A DNA stretch of 8,290 nucleotides from Candidatus Rokuibacteriota bacterium. Its GTDB lineage: Bacteria > Methylomirabilota > Methylomirabilia > Rokubacteriales > CSP1-6. Location of the stretch: NCBI GenBank assembly GCA_016177555.1, contig JACOVB010000057.1, positions 1 through 8,290 of the forward strand. Direction: 5' to 3'. Made by a program: the position numbers and the translations under genes. Below, one piece after another: positions 1 through 5,875 of the stretch (the first letter of the stretch is position 1; each line of letters starts with the position of its first letter). Under the pieces are notes generated by a model. The model worked only from the letters and a program-made list of their open reading frames with translations. It was not told where the DNA came from and made no database searches.

Positions 1-346
1 CCTCGAAGAAGTAGCTCACCGAGCAGGGGCGCCCGCAGTCGAAGCGCGCCTCGGCAAACGTGGCGGAGTGCCAGATCACCTGGGGCTTGGGAAGCGTCGC
101 GAGGCCTGGGGGCGGGGCGAGCCATGTGGCCTTCGTCGGGCTGCCCGCGTAGTAGCCGACGCGGCACCGGGCGTCCGACTCGCACTCGGCCACGAGCCCG
201 GCGCTCGGCAGCATCGAACGGTACAGGCAGCGCGACGCGGAAGCACCCCCGGCCCCCGAACACTCTCCCGGCGTCGGGTCCGCTGCCGTGGCCGGCGCCG
301 CGGCCAGCACGACGAGAGCCAGCAGGAGGAGGCTAGTCGTCCTGAT
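1..346 (-). CDS. Secreted cysteine-containing protein of unknown function, 3' end outside the window
   Basis: The minus-strand frame stays open from 346 to the window edge (115 codons visible). Residues 2-22, counted from an ATC codon at 344-346, form a classic Sec signal peptide: basic RTT start, a Leu/Val/Ala core (SLLLLALVVLAA), then APATA-AD as the likely cleavage site. The mature part has six cysteines (residues 29, 40, 55, 61, 104, 108), in a spacing that would suit disulphides in the periplasm or outside the cell. No family was recognised. The frame has no ATG, GTG or TTG between the TGA of the upstream gene (359-361) and the hydrophobic core. The first conventional start, GTG at 308-310, would remove the basic part and half of the core. 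The start is therefore either ATC (rare), or the frame is disturbed. It lies 12 bp behind the CoxG-like gene and probably belongs to the same transcript. Confidence 0.6.
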   Translation of the reverse strand, partial: MRTTSLLLLALVVLAAAPATAADPTPGECSGAGGASASRCLYRSMLPSAGLVAECESDARCRVGYYAGSPTKATWLAPPPGLATLPKPQVIWHSATFAEARFDCGRPCSVSYFFE

Positions 347-358
347 CGGCCACTCGTC

Positions 359-802
359 TCACTTCTGCGCGGCGAGCAGCTCGGTCATGCGACTGAAGAA
401 CTGGTCCAGCATGAGCTTCGACACGCCGCCGAGCATCCGCTGACCCACGCTCGCGATCAGGCCGCCCACCTGGACATCCGCGCTGTAGCTGACCCGCGTG
501 CCCCCGTCCGTGTCGGACAGCTCCATGGAGGCCTGGCCGCGGACGAAACCCGGCCCGCCCTTGCCCTCCACGGCCATGTGGTAGCGGAGCGGCGGCTCCA
601 GATCGCCCAGACGGACCTTCCCCTCGAATGTCCCCTTGATGGCGCCGACTCCGACCTTCATGACGGCCCGGTACTCTCGCGGCCCGATCTCCTCGAGCTG
701 GTCGCAGCCAGGCATGGCCTGGGCGAGCAGTGTCGGGTCGAGAAAGGCCGCCCACACGCGGTCGCGGGGGGCCGGGATGTCGGTCGATCCTTCGATCTTC
801 AT
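359..802 (-). CDS. CoxG-like SRPBCC-fold protein
   Basis: This 147-residue protein matches the CoxG / CO dehydrogenase subunit G family of the SRPBCC (START-like) fold. What is visible: an N-terminal strand with PAPRDRVWAAFLDP (residues 10-23), the family signature PGC (31-33), the VGVGAIKGTFEG block (50-61), the YHMAVEGKGGPG block (74-85), and a C-terminal VGGLIASVGQRML segment (112-124) before the long final helix. CoxG itself is linked to recruiting CO dehydrogenase to the membrane, but many relatives sit away from cox genes and have no known role. No cox gene is in this window, so only the fold assignment is firm. The ATG has a strong Shine-Dalgarno, GGAGGTGA, 4 bases upstream. The gene follows the aminotransferase with a 49-bp gap that contains a strong hairpin. 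Confidence 0.85.
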   Translation of the reverse strand: MKIEGSTDIPAPRDRVWAAFLDPTLLAQAMPGCDQLEEIGPREYRAVMKVGVGAIKGTFEGKVRLGDLEPPLRYHMAVEGKGGPGFVRGQASMELSDTDGGTRVSYSADVQVGGLIASVGQRMLGGVSKLMLDQFFSRMTELLAAQK

Positions 803-817
803 GCCGTCACCTCCGCG

Positions 818-847
818 CGATCCGGGCGCGCGCCCAGCCCTGGATCG
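818..847. repeat. Strong GC-rich hairpin between aminotransferase and CoxG-like genes
   Basis: CGATCC (818-823) and GGATCG (842-847) are inverted copies. They enclose a perfect 12-bp palindrome, GGGCGCGCGCCC (824-835), and a 6-base remainder, AGCCCT. As RNA this would fold into a stable stem just ahead of the CoxG-like Shine-Dalgarno. There is no T tract, so it is not a standard intrinsic terminator. It may act as an mRNA-processing or attenuation element inside the operon. Confidence 0.4.
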
Positions 848-851
848 GGCG

Positions 852-2042
852 TCATCCCTGGAGCGATCCGATGGCCGTGTTCATGCGGGAGAGCCCCTCG
901 GTGATGGTCGGAAGGCCCGTCGCGTAGGAGAGGCGGATGTGAGCATCCGAGCCGAAGTCCACTCCTGCCACGGTGGCGATCCGCGCCTCGTCCAGGAGGA
1001 ACGCGCACACGTCGGCCGAGCCCTGGAGCGCGCCCGCCTTGCAGCGCTTGCCGAACAGCCCCGAGACGTTGGGAAACGCGTAGAACGCGCCCTTGGGCAG
1101 GACGCAGGAGACGCCGGGCATGGCGTTGAGCCCCTCCACGATCACGCGGCGGCGGCGGTCGAACTCGCGGACCATCGTGGCGATCTCGTCCTGGGGGCCG
1201 GCGAGCGCCTCGACGGCGGCCCACTGGGCGATGGAGGTCGGGTTCGAGGTCACCTGGCTCTGCACGTCCGTCATGGCCTTGATGATCGCCCTGGGGCCCG
1301 CCGCATAGCCGATGCGCCAGCCGGTCATGGCGTAGGCCTTCGAGCACGTGTTGACCACCAGCGTGCGCGCCTTGATCTGAGGCGACAGCGTCGCGATGGA
1401 GACGTGCCGGCCTTCGTAGGTCAGCGCCTCGTAGCACTCGTCGGACACGACCCAGAGGTTCCGCTCGACGGCGAGCCGCGCGACCTCGCCCAGGGCGTCG
1501 GGCGAGAAGACCGCGCCCGTGGGATTGCCGGGACTGTCCACGATGATCATCTTCGTCCGCCCCGTCACGGCCCGGCGCAGCTCCGCCGGATCCAGATCGA
1601 AGCCCGCTGACTCGTGCGTCGGCACCGCGACGGGCACGCCGCCCACGAGCCGCACCTGCTCCGGGTAGGAGACCCAGTACGGGCTCGGGATCAGCACCTC
1701 GTCGCCTGGATTCACGAGGGCCATGAAGATGTTGAAGAGGGTGTGCTTGGCTCCGCAGGAGACCACCACCTCGTCGGGCGCGTAGTCGAGCCCCTGATCG
1801 CGCGTGAGCTTGTGGCAGACCGCGGCGCGGAGCTCGGGGACCCCACCCACCTCGGTGTACTTGGTCTGCCCGCTCCCGAGCGCCCGGATGGCCGCTTCCT
1901 TGATGCGCGCGGGGGTGTCGAAGTCCGGCTCGCCGGCGCCGAAGGAGATCACGTTGATTCCCTGGGCGCGCATGGCCTTGGCCTTGGCCTGCATGGCGAG
2001 CGTCGGAGAGGGGGCGAGGGTCTTCAGGCGATCGGCGAGCAT
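852..2042 (-). CDS. aspC: Pyridoxal-phosphate-dependent aspartate aminotransferase (class I, subgroup Ib type)
   Basis: This 396-residue fold-type I aminotransferase carries all the expected cofactor residues: N173 in SPGNPTG, D201 and Y204 in SDECYEAL, the Schiff-base lysine K235 in CSKAYAMTGWRIGY with R243 behind it, and the substrate-carboxylate arginine R370 in HIRLSY. Length and N-terminus (LADRLKTLAPSPTLAM) match the bacterial Ib group, which moves amino groups between aspartate and 2-oxoglutarate; some members also act on prephenate or other amino acids, which cannot be decided here. The enzyme is cytosolic. The start is ATG with AGGAG six bases upstream (plus-strand 2049-2053). That Shine-Dalgarno overlaps the TAG of coaD (2052-2054) and the genes are only 9 bp apart, so translation is probably coupled. 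Confidence 0.93.
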   Translation of the reverse strand: MLADRLKTLAPSPTLAMQAKAKAMRAQGINVISFGAGEPDFDTPARIKEAAIRALGSGQTKYTEVGGVPELRAAVCHKLTRDQGLDYAPDEVVVSCGAKHTLFNIFMALVNPGDEVLIPSPYWVSYPEQVRLVGGVPVAVPTHESAGFDLDPAELRRAVTGRTKMIIVDSPGNPTGAVFSPDALGEVARLAVERNLWVVSDECYEALTYEGRHVSIATLSPQIKARTLVVNTCSKAYAMTGWRIGYAAGPRAIIKAMTDVQSQVTSNPTSIAQWAAVEALAGPQDEIATMVREFDRRRRVIVEGLNAMPGVSCVLPKGAFYAFPNVSGLFGKRCKAGALQGSADVCAFLLDEARIATVAGVDFGSDAHIRLSYATGLPTITEGLSRMNTAIGSLQG

Positions 2043-2051
2043 GGGCAGCTC

Positions 2052-2537
2052 CTACGTTCTGGAGAATCTCTCCGCCATGGCCGCCTCCACCATCGGCGGG
2101 ACCAGCCCCTTGACCGGCGCGCCCAGGGAGGCGACTTCCTTGATGAGGCGGGACGAGATGTAGGTGTACCTCTCATGGGGCATCAGGAACACGGTCTCGA
2201 CGGTGCTGCGGAGCTTGCGGTTCATGAGCGCCATCTGGAACTCGTATTCGAAGTCCGACACCGCCCGGATCCCGCGGAGGATGCAGTCCGCCTGCTCGCG
2301 GCGCACGAGGTCGATGAGGAGCCCGTCGAAGGAGGTGATGCGCATGTTCGGGAGCCCGTGGGTCGCCTCGTCGATCAGCTCGAGACGCTCCTTCACCGTG
2401 AAGAGCGGCTCCTTGGCGGGATTGGCCACCACCGCGACGATCAGCTCGTCGAAGATGCGCAGGCTCCGCTCGATGAGATCCAGGTGGCCGTTGTGGATGG
2501 GATCGAACATGCCGGGATAGACCGCACGCTTGCCCAC
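2052..2537 (-). CDS. coaD: Phosphopantetheine adenylyltransferase
   Basis: CoaD transfers AMP from ATP to 4'-phosphopantetheine, the next-to-last step of coenzyme A synthesis. The protein is a small cytosolic nucleotidyltransferase. With the chosen GTG start it has 161 residues, close to the 159 of E. coli CoaD. Family marks: RAVYPGMFDPIHNGHLD, with HNGH at 15-18 as the HxGH-type nucleotide-binding motif; LRGIRAVSDFEYE in the middle; and YISSRLIKEVASLG near the end. Residue 10 is Met where E. coli has Thr. The frame stays open further upstream to a TTG (2573), but the added residues fit no CoaD N-terminus, and GAGGGGG lies 5 bases before the GTG (2535-2537). The gene follows rsmD after 47 bp and is coupled to the aminotransferase. 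Confidence 0.93.
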   Translation of the reverse strand: MGKRAVYPGMFDPIHNGHLDLIERSLRIFDELIVAVVANPAKEPLFTVKERLELIDEATHGLPNMRITSFDGLLIDLVRREQADCILRGIRAVSDFEYEFQMALMNRKLRSTVETVFLMPHERYTYISSRLIKEVASLGAPVKGLVPPMVEAAMAERFSRT

Positions 2538-2584
2538 GACGACCCCCTCGAGCGCTCGGAAGTGGTGAAGCAACCTCGCTGAGT

Positions 2585-3139
2585 TTACGCGGGGCGCCGG
2601 AAGAAAGTCAAACTGGTCTCCCCGAAGCGGCGCGTCTTCCAGGCAGCGAGCACGCCAAGGGCCGAGACGGGCGGCGCCTTCGTCGCATGCTGCAGCACCA
2701 CCACCGCCCCCGGCAGGAGACAGGCGCCCTCGGCCAGGCGCTCGAGGGTCGGCAGGGCGCGCGGCGACTCGTAGGGCGGATCGAGGAACGCCACCGCGAA
2801 GCGCTCGCCCGCCGCGCCGAGCCGCTCGACCGCAACCACGGCATCGTCGCGCACCACCCGGGCGCGCTCCGCCAGGCCCAGGCTCTCGACGTTCTCCCTG
2901 AGGGCGCGAAGGGCCATCGCCTCCCGCTCGACGAACGTAGCCGAGGGCGCGCCGCGCGACAGGGCCTCGATTCCCACGCCGCCCGCCCCCGCGAAAAGAT
3001 CCAGGAACGGGCCCGCCGGCAGGAACGGCATCAGCGTGTCGAGACAGGCGATCCGCACCTGGTCGGAGGTGGGCCGCGTGGTCCGCCCGCGCGGCGTGGT
3101 GAGCCGGCGTCCCTTGAGGGCGCCCGCGATGACTCGCAT
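2585..3139 (-). CDS. rsmD: 16S rRNA (guanine-966-N2)-methyltransferase
   Basis: RsmD methylates N2 of G966 in 16S rRNA during assembly of the 30S subunit, using S-adenosylmethionine. The 184-residue protein opens with MRVIAGALKGRRL, typical of the family. It has the SAM-binding motif FLDLFAGAGGVGIEALSRGA (45-64), the acidic FVERE (69-73), and the catalytic DPPY (120-123). A GGAAGG purine run lies upstream of the ATG. The gene begins 17 bp after the stop of recG. The recG-rsmD-coaD order is frequent in bacteria and supports the assignment. The same frame is open far upstream inside recG, but only the last 184 codons resemble the family. Confidence 0.93.
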   Translation of the reverse strand: MRVIAGALKGRRLTTPRGRTTRPTSDQVRIACLDTLMPFLPAGPFLDLFAGAGGVGIEALSRGAPSATFVEREAMALRALRENVESLGLAERARVVRDDAVVAVERLGAAGERFAVAFLDPPYESPRALPTLERLAEGACLLPGAVVVLQHATKAPPVSALGVLAAWKTRRFGETSLTFFRRPA

Positions 3140-3156
3140 TCTGGGCTTTCCTTCCC

Positions 3157-5280
3157 TTAGCCGACGCTCGCCAGGTCGAGCTTTCCGCGCCAGCGGGCCA
3201 GCAGGTCGGCGCGCAAGCCCCGGTGCTCGGGCCGGAGGAGGTTCGGGTCGGCGGCCACCAGCGCGAAGGCCTCCTTCCGCGCCTCCTCGAGCATGGCCCC
3301 GTCGCGGAGCAGGTCGGCCACCCGGAACTCGGGCAGCCCCGACTGGCGGGTGCCGAAGAAGTCGCCCGGGCCGCGGAGCTCGAGATCGGCCTCGGCGATG
3401 CGGAAGCCGTCGTTGGTGGCGACCATCGCGGCCAGCCGGCGCCTGGCGTCGTCGGAGGCCCCCTGGGTCATGAGGGCGCAGTAGCTCTTCCACGGGCCGC
3501 GGCCCACGCGCCCGCGGAGCTGGTGGAGCTGGGACAGCCCGAAGCGCTCGGCGTGCTCCACCACCATCATCGTGGCGTTGGGGACGTCGATGCCCACCTC
3601 GATGACGGTCGTGGAGACCAGGAGCTGGATGGCCCCCGCCCTGAACTCTGCCATCACGCGATCCTTCTCCGCGGCGCTCATCCGGCCGTGGAGCAGGCCC
3701 ACCCGGAAGTCCGGGAAGATCTCGCGCTGGAGCCGCGCGGCCATCTCGGTGGCCGCGCGCACGTCGGTGGCCTCCGATTCCTCCACCAGCGGATAGACGA
3801 CGTAGATCTGCCGCCGCGCCTGCATCTCCTGGCGCAGGAAGGCGTACACCCCCGGCCGCTCCGTCTCGTCGCGGATCGCCGTCAGCACGCGCTGCCGCCC
3901 TGGAGGCATCTCGTCCAGTACCGACACGTCGAGATCCCCGTACAGCGTCAGCGCCAGGGTGCGCGGGATCGGGGTCGCCGTCATCACGAGCACGTCCGGG
4001 CTCTCCCCTTTCCTCCGGAGCGTCGCCCGCTGCACCACGCCGAAGCGGTGCTGCTCGTCCACCACCGCCAGCCCGAGCCGCTTGAAGATCACGCCCTCCT
4101 GCACGAGCGCGTGGGTCCCGATCAGGCAGCCGGTCTCGCCTTCCGCGAGGGCGGCGAGGAGGGCCCGCCGCGCCTTGCCGCGCGTGGCGTTGGTCAGGAG
4201 CGTCACCCGGATTCCCAGTGGAGCGAGAAGGCTCGACACCGTCAGCCAGTGCTGCTCGGCCAGGATCTCGGTGGGCGCCATGAGCGCCGCCTGGAAGCCG
4301 GCCTCGATGGCCGTCAGCATGGCCAGGCACGCGACCACCGTCTTCCCCGAGCCCACATCCCCCTGGAGGAGCCGGTTCATCGGGTACGGCTGGGCCATGT
4401 CGATGCGGATCTCGCCCCACACCCGCTCCTGGGCGCGGGTCAGCCGGTACGGAAGCGACCGGAGCAGACGCCGCGGGAGCGCGCCGGGTGGATGCATGGC
4501 GAGACCGGGGAGGCGTCCATCCCGCTGGCGGCGGATCGCGAGCCCCAGCTCCAGCAGGAAGAGATCGTCGAAGACCAGGCGCCGGCGCGCCGTGGCGAGC
4601 GCGGCCTCGCTCTCGGGGAAATGCCCCTGGGCGAGCGCATGACCGATGGGCGGAAGCCCGTGCCGCACACGGATCGTCTCGGGAAGGGGCTCGGGCGCCG
4701 CCGCGGCGCAGCCATCCACCAAGCGCTTCATCAACGCCCGGAGCGGGCGCTGCGGCAGCCCCTGGGTCAGCGGGTACACGGGCACCAGCCGGCCGGTGTG
4801 AAGCGTCTCGTTCTCGCCGTCCTCGACGATCTCGTGGTCGGCGACGTGGAGCTCGATCGGCGACCGGCGCCCCTGCTTGACGACGCCATGGACGATCAAC
4901 CGCTGACCCCGCGTGAAGACCCGCTCGAGATACGCCTGGCCCCACCACACGGCATTGAGGAAGCCGCTCGCATCCCTCAGCGTCACGTGCAGCGGAGCCC
5001 GGGAGCGGCCCCGTGGCGGGGGGCTGATGCCGGCGATGGTGCCCGTGCAGGTGAGGGTCTGCCCGACCTTCACCCTGCCGAGCGGTGTCAGCTGACTGCG
5101 ATCCTCGTGACGCGACGGAAGGTAGAGGAGCGCGTCGCCCACGGTTTCGAGCCCGAGCCGGGCCAGATGGCGGGCGCGCTGGGGGCCAACCCCCTTGAGG
5201 TACTGCAGCGGTGTATCGAGCCCCGGAGGTGCGTCCGCGGCGGCGTGCAGGGCGCTCTCGCGCCGGAGGCTAGCGGCCAA
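3157..5280 (-). CDS. recG: ATP-dependent DNA helicase RecG
   Basis: RecG is a superfamily 2 helicase that reverses stalled replication forks and branch-migrates Holliday junctions. The 707 residues match the usual size. In order: an N-terminal wedge region beginning LDTPLQYLKGVGPQRARHL (21-39) with an OB-fold; Walker A GDVGSGKT (307-314); DEQH box (408-411); TAT motif (434-436); the second helicase domain with STTVIEVGIDVPNA (556-569); QLRGRVGRG (motif VI, 587-595); and the TRG region with GPGDFFGTRQSG (637-648). The start is TTG. The frame has a TGA four codons before it and no other start codon before the wedge domain, and GAGG lies about 8 bases upstream. The gene heads the minus-strand operon and is divergent from rpmB. 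Confidence 0.95.
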   Translation of the reverse strand: MAASLRRESALHAAADAPPGLDTPLQYLKGVGPQRARHLARLGLETVGDALLYLPSRHEDRSQLTPLGRVKVGQTLTCTGTIAGISPPPRGRSRAPLHVTLRDASGFLNAVWWGQAYLERVFTRGQRLIVHGVVKQGRRSPIELHVADHEIVEDGENETLHTGRLVPVYPLTQGLPQRPLRALMKRLVDGCAAAAPEPLPETIRVRHGLPPIGHALAQGHFPESEAALATARRRLVFDDLFLLELGLAIRRQRDGRLPGLAMHPPGALPRRLLRSLPYRLTRAQERVWGEIRIDMAQPYPMNRLLQGDVGSGKTVVACLAMLTAIEAGFQAALMAPTEILAEQHWLTVSSLLAPLGIRVTLLTNATRGKARRALLAALAEGETGCLIGTHALVQEGVIFKRLGLAVVDEQHRFGVVQRATLRRKGESPDVLVMTATPIPRTLALTLYGDLDVSVLDEMPPGRQRVLTAIRDETERPGVYAFLRQEMQARRQIYVVYPLVEESEATDVRAATEMAARLQREIFPDFRVGLLHGRMSAAEKDRVMAEFRAGAIQLLVSTTVIEVGIDVPNATMMVVEHAERFGLSQLHQLRGRVGRGPWKSYCALMTQGASDDARRRLAAMVATNDGFRIAEADLELRGPGDFFGTRQSGLPEFRVADLLRDGAMLEEARKEAFALVAADPNLLRPEHRGLRADLLARWRGKLDLASVG

Positions 5281-5284
5281 TGGG

Positions 5285-5313
5285 TTGCCTCATCTCGGGG
5301 CCCATGCTATAAA
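5285..5313 (+). promoter_or_regulatory. Sigma70-like promoter of rpmB
   Basis: TTGCCT (5285-5290, 4 of 6 to TTGACA) is followed after exactly 17 bp by TATAAA (5308-5313, 5 of 6 to TATAAT). Transcription would begin near 5320, giving a leader of about 40 bases before the rpmB ATG with its AAGGAG site (5350-5355). The -35 box lies 5 bp from the recG start codon. Confidence 0.6.
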
Positions 5314-5332
5314 CAAGGGCCGCATCCGGCAA
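5304..5332 (-). promoter_or_regulatory. Possible promoter of the recG operon
   Basis: Read on the minus strand, TTGCCG (plus-strand 5327-5332) and TAGCAT (5304-5309, 4 of 6) are 17 bp apart. This would start transcription roughly 16 bases before the TTG of recG. It overlaps the rpmB promoter, so the two would compete for the same stretch of DNA. The match is modest. Confidence 0.3.
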
Positions 5333-5360
5333 CCGAAGCCGAACCCCTGAAGGAGTCAGA

Positions 5361-5552
5361 ATGGCTCAGCGCTGCGACGTCTGCGGGAAGGGTCCCTCCG
5401 TCGGCCACCGTATCAGTCACGCCCACAACGTCACCAAGAGGCGCTGGCTCGCCAACCTCGTGTCGATGCGTGCGAAGATCAGCGGAAGCGTGAAGCGGGT
5501 CCGCGTCTGCACACGGTGCCTGAAGGCCGGAAAGGTCACGAAGGTCGTCTAG
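5361..5552 (+). CDS. rpmB: 50S ribosomal protein L28
   Basis: This 63-residue basic protein is L28 of the large ribosomal subunit: [21 protein letters not shown] at the start, a central [12 protein letters not shown], and the C-terminal [14 protein letters not shown]. Two Cys pairs (C5/C8 and C50/C53) show that it is the zinc-binding C+ form. Some genomes also keep a zinc-free paralogue controlled by Zur; none is visible here. AAGGAG sits 5 bases before the ATG. It is the only convincing plus-strand gene in the window, with its own promoter and a GC-rich hairpin right behind its stop. Confidence 0.96.
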   Translation: MAQRCDVCGKGPSVGHRISHAHNVTKRRWLANLVSMRAKISGSVKRVRVCTRCLKAGKVTKVV

Positions 5553-5560
5553 CAGCAAGA

Positions 5561-5584
5561 GCGGGGGGCGTCGCCGCCCCCCGC
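5561..5584 (+). terminator. Perfect GC hairpin behind rpmB
   Basis: GCGGGGGGCG (5561-5570) and CGCCCCCCGC (5575-5584) form a perfect 10-bp stem with a TCGC loop, 8 bp after the rpmB stop. No T tract follows, so a pausing/Rho-assisted terminator or an mRNA-end stabiliser is as likely as a true intrinsic terminator. The stem is symmetrical and could serve both strands. Confidence 0.5.
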
Positions 5585-5623
5585 CCCGAACCCCAGCAGC
5601 AGGAAGTATGGAATCATGAGTGC

Positions 5624-5649
5624 CGGTGGGAGGCCGCCACCCCCCACCG
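5624..5649 (-). terminator. Hairpin downstream of the lysine-rich micro-ORFs
   Basis: CGGTGGG (5624-5630) pairs with CCCACCG (5643-5649) around a 12-base loop. A shorter alternative, GGTGG with CCACC (5637-5641), competes. It lies 17 bp after the stop of the second micro-ORF and, with the rpmB hairpin, would separate the two converging transcripts. There is no T tract. Confidence 0.3.
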
Positions 5650-5666
5650 CCCAGCAGCAGCAGACG

Positions 5667-5705
5667 CTACTTCTTCTTCTTCTTGGCCGCCTTCTTCTTC
5701 GCCAT
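5667..5705 (-). CDS. Lysine-rich micropeptide 2 (12 aa), candidate
   Basis: This 12-codon frame, MAKKKAAKKKKK then TAG, is far below usual gene-calling limits. In its favour: AGGGGGTGA (plus-strand 5713-5721), a near-consensus Shine-Dalgarno, lies 7 bases before the ATG. The same 9-mer at the same 7-base distance precedes the other lysine-rich frame 66 bp upstream, and both frames share the 11-mer AAGAAGAAGGC near their starts. Eight of 12 residues are Lys, resembling the tails of histone H1-like nucleoid proteins, so binding of nucleic acid would be a guess. A decayed repeat of a longer gene is also possible. Nothing shows that it is translated. Confidence 0.4.
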   Translation of the reverse strand: MAKKKAAKKKKK

Positions 5706-5771
5706 TGATCTGTCACCCCCTTTCGTCTGCATTCGCTCACGGCCGGATCGCCCTGGATGCCCGGGGCGGTC

Positions 5772-5837
5772 CTATTTCCGCTTGGCCTTCTTTACCGCCT
5801 TCTTCTTGGCCCCCTTCTTCACGGCCTTCTTCTTCAC
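5772..5837 (-). CDS. Lysine-rich micropeptide 1 (21 aa), candidate
   Basis: A GTG start gives 21 residues, 12 Lys and one Arg, then TAG. Inside is a 9-residue repeat: KKKAVKK occurs at residues 2-8 and again at 11-17. AGGGGGTGA (plus-strand 5845-5853) lies 7 bases before the GTG, identical to the arrangement at the second micro-ORF. It starts 38 bp after the stop of the AbiEi-like gene on the same strand, so the two would share a transcript. The frame is open upstream of the GTG into the end of the AbiEi-like gene, so a frameshifted regulator with a basic tail cannot be fully excluded, although no classic slippery heptamer is seen. Function unknown. Confidence 0.45.
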   Translation of the reverse strand: MKKKAVKKGAKKKAVKKAKRK

Positions 5838-5875
5838 GGTCGGCTCACCCCCTCTCCTCGACAGCCTGACGGCTG

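Larger units (their letters stand above)
5553..5875. other. Convergent 323-bp region between rpmB and the AbiEi-like gene
   Basis: This stretch has no gene of ordinary length. It holds the hairpin behind rpmB (5561-5584), a second hairpin (5624-5649), short CAG-triplet runs (about 5592-5602 and 5652-5662), and two minus-strand lysine-rich micro-ORFs (5667-5705 and 5772-5837). Each micro-ORF has a strong Shine-Dalgarno. Nothing else in the region could be supported. Confidence 0.5.

Noticed and set aside
2538..2573. TTG start for CoaD, adding 12 residues
   Set aside because: The added residues match no CoaD N-terminus, while the GTG at 2535-2537 has a Shine-Dalgarno and gives the usual family length.
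2585..4948. rsmD frame extended upstream to a 787-residue protein
   Set aside because: Only the last 184 codons resemble a family (RsmD); the rest is an out-of-frame reading of recG.
3223..5493. Very long open frame on the plus strand opposite recG
   Set aside because: It is antisense to the unmistakable recG gene, has low-complexity Arg/Gly/Pro/His-rich content, and arises from codon bias in GC-rich DNA.
5652..5662. CAG triplet run as a meaningful repeat
   Set aside because: It is only about four units, interrupted and in non-coding sequence; too short to be called a microsatellite of interest.
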